From JAZKGA01 sp040386235 (lineage in GTDB: Bacteria; Pseudomonadota; Alphaproteobacteria; Micavibrionales; Micavibrionaceae), in NCBI GenBank assembly GCA_040386235.1, contig JAZKGA010000001.1, forward strand, positions 744,001 to 808,000: 64,000 nucleotides of DNA, written 5' to 3'. Positions 43,451 to 52,100 of this stretch are shown here, piece by piece. A model generated the notes under the pieces. It saw only the letters and a list, made by a program, of their open reading frames with translations, did not search any database and was not told the origin of the DNA. A program made the translations under genes and the position numbers. Position 1 is the first letter of the stretch, and every line of letters starts with the position of its first letter.

Positions 43451-44218
43451 ATGCGTATAGTTGTTCTGAATGTTCAACCTAATTCAACGGCAGGACAGTT
43501 TGCCGCCGCTACCAAGCTTTGTTTCCCTGATGCTGATATTTCCATTCAATCCCCACGCGGATTCACTGACGAATTGGACCGACGCATTGATCCCCCTAGT
43601 AAATTACAAAGATTACTGACCGGTGATCACAGAAAACCGGCTGATCTTGTCGTGTTTCCTGCAATTTCCGGGGACCGCAGTTTGCTGCCAGAATTTATGA
43701 GGCTGAAAGACACAGGGCCCCTTATTGACGGTTTCAGCCAGGCCGGAGGGCACGTGGCGGGGTTTTGCGCCGGCGCATTCGGCTTGTTAACATCTTGGTA
43801 CAATAGAAATAATAACCTGATTAAAGTCGCCCAAAGTGGAAACGTGGCGCCGGGTATCAGCGCATATGGCCCGAAAAAAACGACAAATCTTCAGCACCAG
43901 AAAACAGCCTATGGCGATCGTTATATTCCCATGGCACCCATCCAGTTCGAAGGTATGACCGATCCTGTCAACGTTTGCACACATCTTGCGCCTATGTTTG
44001 TGGTCCACCAAGACCAAGGTGTTCACGTTTTGGGAAGATACGCGGATGACAAACGTCAGCGTGTGGCTGCTCTCCTGATAGACGAAGGCACTGAAAAAGG
44101 GCGGGTGTGCTTAAGCGGCCCTGTAACGTATGCCCATTATGATACGCTTCATATTCATCGACATTTACTTGAAAAAGTATTGGGAACACATCCAAAACCT
44201 GCTTTGTCTGTGGCTTAA
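43451..44218 (+). CDS. Class I glutamine amidotransferase-fold protein (BPL_N-like)
   Basis: A 255-residue protein. DLVVFPAISGDRSLLPEF, GGHVAGFCAGAFGL with the nucleophile-elbow Cys106, VHVLGRYADD and RVCLSGPVTYAH give the order seen in the BPL_N (biotin protein ligase N-terminal) branch of the class I glutamine amidotransferase fold. The partner His and Glu are not obvious. No ligase domain is attached, so biotin-related function is not implied. AT-rich upstream region with inverted repeats. GGGATGG precedes the ATG. A single-gene unit. Confidence 0.75.
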   Translation: MRIVVLNVQPNSTAGQFAAATKLCFPDADISIQSPRGFTDELDRRIDPPSKLQRLLTGDHRKPADLVVFPAISGDRSLLPEFMRLKDTGPLIDGFSQAGGHVAGFCAGAFGLLTSWYNRNNNLIKVAQSGNVAPGISAYGPKKTTNLQHQKTAYGDRYIPMAPIQFEGMTDPVNVCTHLAPMFVVHQDQGVHVLGRYADDKRQRVAALLIDEGTEKGRVCLSGPVTYAHYDTLHIHRHLLEKVLGTHPKPALSVA

Positions 44219-44363
44219 AATTCTTTAAGAGGAACCTTTTTTCTTCTTTTGACTTTGCCAAATGAAACATATTGCACCGGATTGGCCGGTGAATTAGGGT
44301 GGACGCGTGTAACTTTGTTGTAAAGCGGCACGAATGAATTGGTATATGAGAGGATTATACACA

Positions 44364-44831
44364 ATGAATAAAGTGATTTTATCTGCCCTGGTGGCGACAT
44401 CTTTGTTGCTGGCCGGCTGTGAAACTGGCGGTACGAAGCAAACGGTCGGCGGTTTAACCGGTGCGGTTGCTGGTGGTCTGTTGGGTGCGCAAATCGGCGA
44501 TGGCCGTGGCCAGATTGCCGCGGCTGCAATTGGAACCCTGCTGGGTGCCATGGCGGGTAGCGAAATTGGGAAAAGCTTGGATAAGGCTGACTTGGCCTAT
44601 GCCAATCAATCTTTGAACCAGGCGCACAACACGCCAATGGGCCAAACGATCAACTGGAACAACCCACAATCCGGTCATGCAGGGTCTTATACCCCGGTGA
44701 ATGACGGGTATTCAAACACGGGGTCCTATTGCCGTCAGTACAAGCAGACAGTTACAATCGACGGTCGCCAGGAAACAGCGTACGGCACCGCCTGCAAGAA
44801 TCCAAATGGCACATGGCAAGTTACCAACTAA
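44364..44831 (+). CDS. Rickettsia 17 kDa surface antigen-type lipoprotein
   Basis: About 155 residues from ATG 44364 with AGAGGA upstream. Lipobox LAGC gives lipid Cys19. A glycine-zipper segment (GGLTGAVAGGLLGAQIGDG, then AAAAIGTLLGAMAGSEIG) spans about residues 28-70 and is followed by CRQYKQTVTIDGRQETAYGTAC, the C-terminal domain of the 17 kDa/RT family. Such lipoproteins sit in the outer membrane or periplasm; function unknown. A strong terminator follows the stop after 24 bases. Confidence 0.92.
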   Translation: MNKVILSALVATSLLLAGCETGGTKQTVGGLTGAVAGGLLGAQIGDGRGQIAAAAIGTLLGAMAGSEIGKSLDKADLAYANQSLNQAHNTPMGQTINWNNPQSGHAGSYTPVNDGYSNTGSYCRQYKQTVTIDGRQETAYGTACKNPNGTWQVTN

Positions 44832-44855
44832 GGTGATGTGACCGCCCAAACAAAA

Positions 44856-44881
44856 CCGCCGGTTCTGCCGGCGGTTTTTTT
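44856..44881 (+). terminator. Intrinsic terminator after the 17 kDa-type lipoprotein gene
   Basis: CCGCCGG and CCGGCGG (44856-44862 and 44868-44874) form a 7-bp GC stem with a five-base loop, followed by seven T. Preceding A residues make it possibly active in both directions. The T tract touches the stop codon of the convergent gene. Confidence 0.9.
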
Positions 44882-46475
44882 ATGTGTCGTCGTCTTTGAT
44901 GACTGGCAGGGGGGCGGTCGCCTGGATATAGCGGATTGGCGCTGTGCCCCCGCCACCCATGCCGCCCGGACCGGACATGCCAGGCCCGCGTGGACCCACC
45001 GCTGGCGCAGCCTGTGGTGCCATGGTCGGGGCCAATGCAGGTGCAATGGTTGGGCCAGTTGGCCTTGCGGCCGGAACGATGGGGGCCGGAGTCATCACGG
45101 CCGCTAATTGCTGTTTGTAATCGGGGTGTTGCAATGTCGCCTGGACCGATTTCATTAATGGGGCAAAAATAATATTTCCGTCTGTCAGCTTGCCAAGATC
45201 ACTGAGCGTCACCGCGCGGCCGGTACGACGCGCGCTGATTACCTCGCTGGACAGGCTGTGCAGGTCTTCGTAATTAACCATGCCATGCGATCCCTGGAAT
45301 TCCATGCGGGCCATTTGAACCGGGGACTGGCCAGTGACCTGGGCCGTGTCAAATGCACGGGCGGCAGCCTGAAGCGCTGCTGCGCACCAGCCGAAAATAC
45401 GGCCTTCACTGAGCTTGATATTCTGATCATTCGCCGCGCGATAAAGGGGGCGAGAGCTGTGTTCCTGCATCGAATGCGCCATGACCAGTTCAAACGTCTC
45501 TTCGACCACTTGTTCATGGGCGGCACGGTTGCTGGCCTCGGTTGCAAAAGCGTTATATTCACGCTGTGTCTCCAGCGGCAAAGTATCTGGGGTGATATTG
45601 GCCACATCACTGATTAACAAGGCTGTGGTTTTTAACAACGGATCAGGGGATCGTTGCATCGCCAGGCCCAAGATGCGTGACGGCGTTTCCCGCCGCCAGG
45701 CCATGTCCTGAGCCGGTTCAACAAAATGCCACCAGCGTTGGATTTGATGATCTTCGATTTGGTTGCCGATCTCGTCCGCCAGGTGATAGGCAGTGCCCAC
45801 GGCATTCAAGTACTGACCGCGCGCACTGGCGTATAGGGTGTTCCAGGCGTAATGCGTAATCTCAAGCGCCAGCGGAAAGGGGTACAGCCAGGGGCGATAA
45901 TGGGCGCGCGGGGTCAGAGTGCTGAGCGCGCGTTCGCTGCCCTGATGGGTGATACCGCCTTCAAAGCCATACGCCTCGCTTAACAGCGCGGCAAAGACAT
46001 CGGCCTTCAAATTCGCACGGCTCAGCGATAATGGCGAGCGTTTGGGCACGACCGGGCCGCTGCGTAATCGCGATAGTTGTTGCGGGTGTTCGATTTGAAT
46101 GGCGGTGTCCAGTGCGTGCCAGACCTGATGCAACAGGCTGCGCGTTGTTGCTGGCAGGTTCGCTTGTTCTTGCGTGTTGACGCTGACCAGTGCCAAAGCC
46201 TGGGCCTGAAGATGCAGGCCGAAAAAGCGCGGTTGAATATGCAGGGCAATGCCATGAAACCGTGTGCTGACGCTGTGCTGGCCTTTGTGCAGGATCGTTT
46301 TTGCGATGGCCGCCGCGGGGTGCGGCCCGATGCGGGAATCGATCAAGGTGATCGCGTCGTTTAACGTGTGATGCGTGTGCGGCAGGAAAACAAAGGATAC
46401 GTCCGGTGTCAGTGCGTTGCACTGCCGGGCCAGGTCTTCCATCAATTGGTCGGTTGTAACAGGTGTGTCAGCCAT
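44880..46475 (-). CDS. Large unrecognised protein with Pro/Gly-rich tail
   Basis: A 531-residue protein with no recognised family, signal peptide or membrane helix. Residues 1-440 look globular and helical (VWHALDTAIQIEHPQQ, FALLLSEAYGFEGG-like, HYAWNTLYASARGQYLNAVGTAYHLADE, AALQAAARAFDTAQVTGQ). The last 85 residues are low-complexity Ala/Pro/Gly (PALAPTMAPQAAP; GPGGMGGGG). The tail composition resembles that of the first gene of the window. Its stop touches the shared terminator. It is divergent from fabI, 108 bases away. Confidence 0.72.
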   Translation of the reverse strand: MADTPVTTDQLMEDLARQCNALTPDVSFVFLPHTHHTLNDAITLIDSRIGPHPAAAIAKTILHKGQHSVSTRFHGIALHIQPRFFGLHLQAQALALVSVNTQEQANLPATTRSLLHQVWHALDTAIQIEHPQQLSRLRSGPVVPKRSPLSLSRANLKADVFAALLSEAYGFEGGITHQGSERALSTLTPRAHYRPWLYPFPLALEITHYAWNTLYASARGQYLNAVGTAYHLADEIGNQIEDHQIQRWWHFVEPAQDMAWRRETPSRILGLAMQRSPDPLLKTTALLISDVANITPDTLPLETQREYNAFATEASNRAAHEQVVEETFELVMAHSMQEHSSRPLYRAANDQNIKLSEGRIFGWCAAALQAAARAFDTAQVTGQSPVQMARMEFQGSHGMVNYEDLHSLSSEVISARRTGRAVTLSDLGKLTDGNIIFAPLMKSVQATLQHPDYKQQLAAVMTPAPIVPAARPTGPTIAPALAPTMAPQAAPAVGPRGPGMSGPGGMGGGGTAPIRYIQATAPLPVIKDDDT

Positions 46476-46583
46476 AATCTTCGCCCATTCTAGTGAAGAA
46501 CCGTTAACAGAGGGTAAGTATTTCTAAGGTCTAGACGGAAGTGACAGATGGTGTAAATTGTAGCCATATTAGAAGGTGATACG

Positions 46584-47438
46584 ATGGCAAATACAGGATT
46601 AATGCAAGGTAAGCGCGGTTTGATCATGGGGGTCGCAAACGACCGATCAATCGCATGGGGAATTGCCCAGGAACTGGCCAGCCATGGGGCTGAACTGGCG
46701 TTTACCTATCAGGGTGAGGCTTTGGAAAAACGTGTGCGCCCCCTGGCGGACACTGTTGGCGCCAAACACGTCCTGCCATGTGACGTTTTGGATGAAAGCA
46801 GCTGTGAATCGGTTTTCGCGACACTGAAGCAAGAGTGGGGCAGCCTGGATTTTGTTGTTCATGCGATTGCCTTTTCAGATAAGAATGAGCTGGACGGCTT
46901 GTATCTGGATACCAGTCGCGCCAATTTCCTGAAAACCATGGATATTTCCGTTTATTCCTTTACCGCTGTGTCGCGTTTGGCAGCCCCGCTGATGAATGCT
47001 GGCGGGTCGCTGGTGACCCTGACCTATTACGGCGCGGAACGCGTCATGCCGCATTACAATGTGATGGGTGTGGCCAAGGCGGCATTAGAAGCATCGGTAA
47101 GGTATCTGGCCAATGATCTAGGCCCGCGCGATATCCGCGTGAATGCGATTTCGGCCGGTCCGATCAAGACACTGGCGGCCAGCGGAATTGGCGATTTCCG
47201 TTATATCCTGAAATGGAATGAGTATAACGCGCCTTTGCGCCGCAACGTGACGATTGAGGATGTGGGCCGCACAGGCCTTTACCTGCTCAGCGATCTGGGC
47301 AGCGGCGTAACGGGTGAGGTCCTGCACGTCGATGCCGGGTATCACACGGTCGGCATGGCACAGATTGATACAGCCGCACAAACCTCGGAATTGCTGGGCA
47401 GCATCGCGCCAAAATCCGGCACGGAAGAAGCTGCATAA
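46584..47438 (+). CDS. fabI: Enoyl-[acyl-carrier-protein] reductase (NADH) FabI
   Basis: A 284-residue short-chain dehydrogenase that performs the last reduction in each round of fatty acid elongation. The cofactor-binding GVANDRSIAWGIA, catalytic Tyr158 with Lys165 (YNVMGVAK) and Tyr148 (TYYGAERV) fit the FabI pattern (Y-x6-K), and the flexible substrate loop with PIKTLAASGI is conserved. This is the triclosan target in many bacteria. AAGGTGA precedes the ATG. A terminator follows. Confidence 0.96.
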   Translation: MANTGLMQGKRGLIMGVANDRSIAWGIAQELASHGAELAFTYQGEALEKRVRPLADTVGAKHVLPCDVLDESSCESVFATLKQEWGSLDFVVHAIAFSDKNELDGLYLDTSRANFLKTMDISVYSFTAVSRLAAPLMNAGGSLVTLTYYGAERVMPHYNVMGVAKAALEASVRYLANDLGPRDIRVNAISAGPIKTLAASGIGDFRYILKWNEYNAPLRRNVTIEDVGRTGLYLLSDLGSGVTGEVLHVDAGYHTVGMAQIDTAAQTSELLGSIAPKSGTEEAA

Positions 47439-47462
47439 GCTTCAGCCATTATACAGATAAAG

Positions 47463-47489
47463 AAAAACCCGCTTCGCAGCGGGTTTTTT
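47463..47489 (+). terminator. Intrinsic terminator after fabI
   Basis: A CCCGC/GCGGG stem extended by A-T pairs, with a six-base loop and six T. The A tract on the left side makes it likely to serve the convergent gene as well. Confidence 0.9.
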
Positions 47490-47509
47490 GATCGATATAA
47501 AGCCCGTTA

Positions 47510-48244
47510 TTATTGCGGGACAAGCTGTGGGGCTGGCAAGACTGCTCTTGGTGCAGCGGGCTTCACTTCCATAGCAGGCATATCGCCGAGATTGGTAACG
47601 GGCGCCAAAATAAATTGCTCTCTTAACCCGCCTGAAATGTTCACTTCACCTGTTGATGCATCGAGTGTGCCGCGTGCTGCTGGTGCTTGACCGCCAATAT
47701 GTTGGGTCGCACGTGCACCTGTTGCGCCCGCACTGAAATCAGGAGTGATTCTTGGTGCTGTGCCATCAAAGGCACTGGGTGCAAGGCGGCCAGCAGCTTC
47801 TAGGGACACGCCCGAAGGATTACGTGCCGCAGCTGCTGTATTGCGTGCCCAGTCCAGAAAGGTACCACCTTTAATGGCATCAACCATACCCATAAAAGAG
47901 TCGACAAAGCTTGCGATCTTGGCAAACATGCGGTCGCCGAAAGTACCTGCAGTCGCAAGCGATGAAAGAATACTGGTCGTGGCGGATTGCAGCGTGTTGC
48001 TTTGTGTGGCGGACGCCTGAACAGCGGCGGTGTATGCCGTCGCCTGCGTTTCAATCCGTTTCGTCGCTGCGTCACGATCGATTGTAACGCTTGCATCTGC
48101 AACGCCTTTGGCGACATCACGTTGGATTTGACCAACAGCAGGGGCAACACTTGGCTTAACCCCGCCATTAACGGCACCAACGGTTGTTTGCGCATCGGCA
48201 ATACCTGTCAAATTCGGTGTTCTTTGTTCTTCTGGTGTCGCCAT
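47510..48244 (-). CDS. Unrecognised Ala/Thr-rich protein
   Basis: A 244-residue protein of low sequence complexity, rich in Ala, Thr, Gly and Pro. A central amphipathic stretch (residues 85-130, TSILSSLATAGTFGDRMFAKI and ASFVDSFMGMVDAI) is followed by a Gly/Pro-rich part with PDFSAGATGARATQHIGG. No signal peptide, membrane helix or domain is recognised. AGGAGAG precedes the ATG. It lies downstream of the 650-residue unknown gene on the same strand (78 bases apart), which it resembles in composition. Confidence 0.7.
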   Translation of the reverse strand: MATPEEQRTPNLTGIADAQTTVGAVNGGVKPSVAPAVGQIQRDVAKGVADASVTIDRDAATKRIETQATAYTAAVQASATQSNTLQSATTSILSSLATAGTFGDRMFAKIASFVDSFMGMVDAIKGGTFLDWARNTAAAARNPSGVSLEAAGRLAPSAFDGTAPRITPDFSAGATGARATQHIGGQAPAARGTLDASTGEVNISGGLREQFILAPVTNLGDMPAMEVKPAAPRAVLPAPQLVPQ

Positions 48245-48322
48245 ATTACTCTCCTATTTAACTTGCCTTATCCTATGATTTTTGTACCAAAGAGTCACGC
48301 TGTATCTGTATCGTATTGTTTT

Positions 48323-50275
48323 CTAATAAAGATTCGCGCTCATGTCTTTGATCATGGCACTCATTGGCTTTTTCTGGGTTGAGTATTCAATCAAGTTTTC
48401 TTCGATATTTGGTGGCGCATTCGTCTGATTAAACTTGTCACGTAAAATACTGCCATAAACGCGATCGAATTTCTCATCCACTTGATAGTTGTTGGCCGCA
48501 TACGCCTCTACTGCTGCATCGCGGATCGTATTTTGCAGGATGGTCGCGGTTGGTGCATCCATTGCATAGCCACTATGAATGGCATTCGACACATATTTAT
48601 TGGCCGCGTCGCTAAATTCAGCCCGAACACCTGCATCAACAACCGCGCCAGAAGACGTTTGTACCTGGGGAGCTTTTCCGCTTAAGGCCTGAGCAGCCTT
48701 AATTGTTTCTTCTGCTTCAAGGGTGATGGCTTCTTGTGCTGTTGTTTGTCGTTCGATAGACCCTTTTACCGCTTTACCCAAAGCTTGTTCAGCCGGTGTT
48801 ACAGCCGCCCCGCCACTTGCAAGACGATCAATCTCGCTCATTGCCGCAATGCGTGTTTCTTGCGTCGCGCCATAACGTGTTAGGAAATAAAGGGTATTGG
48901 CGCGAATATCCTGGGTTGGCAAAATATCTGTTCCGGATGAAGAACCACCACCATTGGAACCTGCCGCGCGTGAAATATATTCCTGAACTGCGCTTCGCAG
49001 GTCTTGGTTGGCAGGATCAACGGGGCCCTGTTGTATGACTTTCTTGCCATCAGGACCGGTTGTTTCAACCAATCCAGCCACCCGTAATAGATATTCGTGT
49101 GCGCGAGCAGGTCCTAGGCGCATTGTCTGTTCATAATATTCTTGCGCGTATGTTTGTCCACCGGGCACGACGGCAGGAAGTGCAAACAAACCTGCTACAC
49201 CTTTTAATGTTGTCTGCTCTGAAATAGAGGGGGTTGTCGGATCTTTATCGCCTGTGATCCCATCAGTTACAGCAGCGCCTAAGCCTAAGCCTACGGTCGT
49301 TAAGATTGTGCCACCCAGAAGTGCTTGCGGGTTACGGGCAAAAGCAAAAGGAGAATAACGATTAATTGCATGGCCGGCACCCGATATAGGGGATACCGCC
49401 ATAGACATCGCTTGTTTGACCCAGTTACCTGCTGCCGAGAAAGCATTTTGTGATGCGACAGCCTCTGGTTTGTTCCATTTCGAATGATATTGTTTCAGGT
49501 CGCGCAGTTCCGCAGGCGAAATAGCTTGCCCTTCATCAAGTTTATGGATGACGGCATTCACCGAGTCGCGCTTACCGGTATTCTGCAGCAGTCCTTTCCC
49601 TTCCAGCATCTCTGAGAATTCAATTAGATCTGCATCAGTCATGCGACTGCCCGGGCGTCCGGTGTTATCCAATTGTTGAACAAAGACTTTGAAACGCATT
49701 TCTTGTTCTTTAGTTAATCCCGCAGCGGGTGCTTGTCCCATTGTAGGCTCTACCCGATTTCGCCCATTTGTGGGCGCCTCGGCGCGTTGGGGCTGTGGTG
49801 TTTCAACTTTTGGCGCGGCGGCAGGCGTTGGCCGTGGTTTTGGGGCAGGGCCAGTTGTTGCCAGTGTAAGGGGTGGATTCGCAGCCTGTAATGACGCTTG
49901 GGTGGCGCGAGCTTGGACAGTTGGGGTCGCAGCTGCACGTGTCAATGTATAGAATTCGTCGATCTGAGACTGATTTCCATCAAACGCAGGGCCGAAGGCC
50001 TGCCGGAAATTATCGTCCAATTTCTCAAGAGGCTGGCCATCTGCCTTTTGTGCTTTTGCAAAGCCATCCCACAGGCGGGCCAAATCGCCGCGTGCCTGAA
50101 GTTTGATATCATTGACCCCGGTAACGCCATCGCGTTTGACCAGATTAATGGCATTATCGACAAGTGTATCGTTTCCGGCAAGTGACGTCAGGAAATCATG
50201 GGTCTTTGGCAGGGCACGTTTATAAGGGCGTGCGCCATCTAAGATTTTTTCAATAATTTCTGAACGTCCAGCCAT
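48323..50275 (-). CDS. Large unrecognised protein, possible cell-envelope or secreted protein
   Basis: A 650-residue protein, no family recognised. Residues 1-110 are helical (SEIIEKILDGARPYKRALP). A Pro/Ala/Arg linker (about 125-185) follows, then a charged helical region. One Gly/Ala-rich hydrophobic segment (about 320-340, GGTILTTVGLGLGAAV) could enter a membrane. The C-terminal half is helical with ASNKYVS-like repeats of Ala and Thr. AAGGA precedes the ATG. The base composition seems slightly lower in GC than neighbours. It diverges from the 536-residue unknown gene and shares a 213-base upstream region with two CtrA-type boxes. Confidence 0.72.
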   Translation of the reverse strand: MAGRSEIIEKILDGARPYKRALPKTHDFLTSLAGNDTLVDNAINLVKRDGVTGVNDIKLQARGDLARLWDGFAKAQKADGQPLEKLDDNFRQAFGPAFDGNQSQIDEFYTLTRAAATPTVQARATQASLQAANPPLTLATTGPAPKPRPTPAAAPKVETPQPQRAEAPTNGRNRVEPTMGQAPAAGLTKEQEMRFKVFVQQLDNTGRPGSRMTDADLIEFSEMLEGKGLLQNTGKRDSVNAVIHKLDEGQAISPAELRDLKQYHSKWNKPEAVASQNAFSAAGNWVKQAMSMAVSPISGAGHAINRYSPFAFARNPQALLGGTILTTVGLGLGAAVTDGITGDKDPTTPSISEQTTLKGVAGLFALPAVVPGGQTYAQEYYEQTMRLGPARAHEYLLRVAGLVETTGPDGKKVIQQGPVDPANQDLRSAVQEYISRAAGSNGGGSSSGTDILPTQDIRANTLYFLTRYGATQETRIAAMSEIDRLASGGAAVTPAEQALGKAVKGSIERQTTAQEAITLEAEETIKAAQALSGKAPQVQTSSGAVVDAGVRAEFSDAANKYVSNAIHSGYAMDAPTATILQNTIRDAAVEAYAANNYQVDEKFDRVYGSILRDKFNQTNAPPNIEENLIEYSTQKKPMSAMIKDMSANLY

Positions 50276-50335
50276 AATTACATTCCTTGGTTATTTACCG
50301 TTTTTTGTCTTACACCGCACTCTAACGATATTACG

Positions 50336-50350
50336 TTAACATAATGCTAA
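50336..50350 (-). promoter_or_regulatory. Near-consensus CtrA-type box (TTAG-N7-TTAA on the minus strand)
   Basis: Plus-strand reading is TTAA-N7-CTAA, one base off TTAA-N7-TTAA. It lies 61-75 bases before the start of the 650-residue protein gene. A TAATAT -10-like element sits close to it. CtrA control fits the chpT gene found later in this window, but is an inference. Confidence 0.5.
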
Positions 50351-50412
50351 CGGTGATTTCATCGTCCCACAAACTTTTTGTATTATACATTGAATTTATA
50401 GCATTTCTGTCG

Positions 50413-50427
50413 TTAACGCGCCATTAA
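50413..50427 (+). promoter_or_regulatory. Perfect CtrA-type box TTAA-N7-TTAA with -10 element
   Basis: A perfect match to the CtrA consensus at 50413-50416 and 50424-50427. A TATTAT at 50439-50444 would place the -35 region between the two half sites, the layout of CtrA-activated promoters in Caulobacter. It lies 62-76 bases before the ATG at 50489. Confidence 0.6.
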
Positions 50428-50488
50428 TTTTCATAACTTATTATGCCTCTATACAGTTATTATCGTATATGAAGGGCACGTTATATAT

Positions 50489-52099
50489 ATGGGATTGTTA
50501 CGGCGTTTCACAGATGGCCTGGGCCTGACCACACCGGGAGAGCAAATTTCCCTGAAAGATGTTCCTGTCCTGTTGCGCCCTATGGCTGCGCCTTTATTGG
50601 CGACGGGGTTGATGGAATCGGATGCTCCGGCAAAACCAACGACTGCTGTTCAGGATCTTGAGGCGATTAAGGTCACAGCGCCCAAAGCCCGCCCGGGTGT
50701 GATGGGTCTTTATGACCGGTATGTCGCACCGCAGGTTGAGACGCTGGAAAAAGTCGTTACGGCAGTGGTTAAACCGGTCGTAACGCCCGTTATTAATCAT
50801 GCAGAAGACCGCCAGGCGGGCCTGCCCACGCGAATCAATATGATGAGCATGGGCAATCCGGTCATGCTTGGTCTTGATGTGTTGGGTGCCGGGCCATCTG
50901 TCCGGGCAGGACTCGCTGATATGGTTGGGGGAACAGCCGAGGGAATCGCTGCGTTACTGGATATGGGGCGTGGCAAACATGGGGATCAGGGATGGTCAGG
51001 GGCCACCGGCCAGTTTTTTGAAGAACAGCGGCGCGCAATCGCCAAATATACGGGTGATGGCGATTACGGTATCTACAACGCCGCGACGTGGCAACACGGC
51101 GGTAAAGAAGGCGGCCTGACCAGTATTTTCGTCCGGAATGCGGACGGGAAAGTACAGATGCTGGCTCCCGATCAGGCAGAATATTGGCAACATATGGGGC
51201 CATATACTCTGCCACTTGCTGTCAGTATGTTTACAGGCGGGGGCGAGATAAAGGGGTTGCAGCTTGTGTTTAAAGGCGCCAGTACCGCTGAATTGGGCGG
51301 GGCGGCGTATATGATTGGTCAACCGCTGACCAACGGGATTGTTCTGGCGCCAGAGGCGATGGACAAGCTGGCAGCCCTGCCAGATAATCCTGCCTTGCTG
51401 GCCGATCAAGGCAGAATGCGCGACTTCGTTAACCGCCTGTATGGCGATTATACGGGCAACCAGGGGTCATTTGCCGGTCAAACTTATATTCCATCGGTTC
51501 AAGATACAGAATCGCCCTATACCGCCCTACGCCACCTGTCGATGGGCAGTCTCCCCAGTTACAAACGCGATACACCGTTCGACAGTTTTGCCGACAAGCC
51601 TTTAACGCCGGAAATGGTGGTTGGCCTGCGCGATCATATCGCTGCCAATCCTTCTTTCCAGGCCAGTATGCATGGCCTGGCATTACGGACGATGACCGGT
51701 GACACGCTGTCTGCTGAAGAAATGACAGTGCTGCGCTTCGGCCTGAACGTCATGAGAAATGAGAATTTGAGCCTGGACCCCGGTCAGTTGACCGCTGCCG
51801 ACCGTGCCGCGACGCTGCAAGCTGTACGCATGGGATATGGTGAAAATGTTGCCCAAGGTAAAGCCATTGCGCAGGCCGTCGCAACCAATACAGATGAAAT
51901 GGCCGCCAGCGATGCCGCGGGCGAGGCGTTCAAACAGAATAACGGCGCCGGCGTAACGGATGCTGAAATTGTGGCTGAGATCACGCGCGATCAGCAAGCC
52001 GCTGCGATCCAGGCACAACAGCAGGCGGAAGCCGAAGCGGCTGAGCAGGCGGCGCGGATTCAGGCACAATCACGCATGATGGCCATTCCCACGATGTAA
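50489..52099 (+). CDS. Large unrecognised protein with coiled-coil tail, putative CtrA target
   Basis: A 536-residue protein with no recognised family. An N-terminal charged region (DRYVAPQVETLEKVVTAVV) is followed by Gly-rich hydrophobic stretches (residues 125-160 and 240-285) and a globular middle section (PYTALRHLSMGSLPSYKRD). The last 90 residues are helical and end in a Gln/Ala/Glu-rich coiled coil (QAAAIQAQQQAEAEAAEQ). No signal peptide is evident. AAGGG lies upstream of the ATG at 11 bases. It is preceded by a perfect CtrA-type box and converges with cheR one base away. Confidence 0.72.
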   Translation: MGLLRRFTDGLGLTTPGEQISLKDVPVLLRPMAAPLLATGLMESDAPAKPTTAVQDLEAIKVTAPKARPGVMGLYDRYVAPQVETLEKVVTAVVKPVVTPVINHAEDRQAGLPTRINMMSMGNPVMLGLDVLGAGPSVRAGLADMVGGTAEGIAALLDMGRGKHGDQGWSGATGQFFEEQRRAIAKYTGDGDYGIYNAATWQHGGKEGGLTSIFVRNADGKVQMLAPDQAEYWQHMGPYTLPLAVSMFTGGGEIKGLQLVFKGASTAELGGAAYMIGQPLTNGIVLAPEAMDKLAALPDNPALLADQGRMRDFVNRLYGDYTGNQGSFAGQTYIPSVQDTESPYTALRHLSMGSLPSYKRDTPFDSFADKPLTPEMVVGLRDHIAANPSFQASMHGLALRTMTGDTLSAEEMTVLRFGLNVMRNENLSLDPGQLTAADRAATLQAVRMGYGENVAQGKAIAQAVATNTDEMAASDAAGEAFKQNNGAGVTDAEIVAEITRDQQAAAIQAQQQAEAEAAEQAARIQAQSRMMAIPTM

Positions 52100-52100
52100 T

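Noticed and set aside
44275..44291. Hairpin CACCGG-N5-CCGGTG between the amidotransferase-fold gene and the 17 kDa-type gene
   Set aside because: No T tract follows on either strand, so I did not call an intrinsic terminator; may be a chance palindrome.
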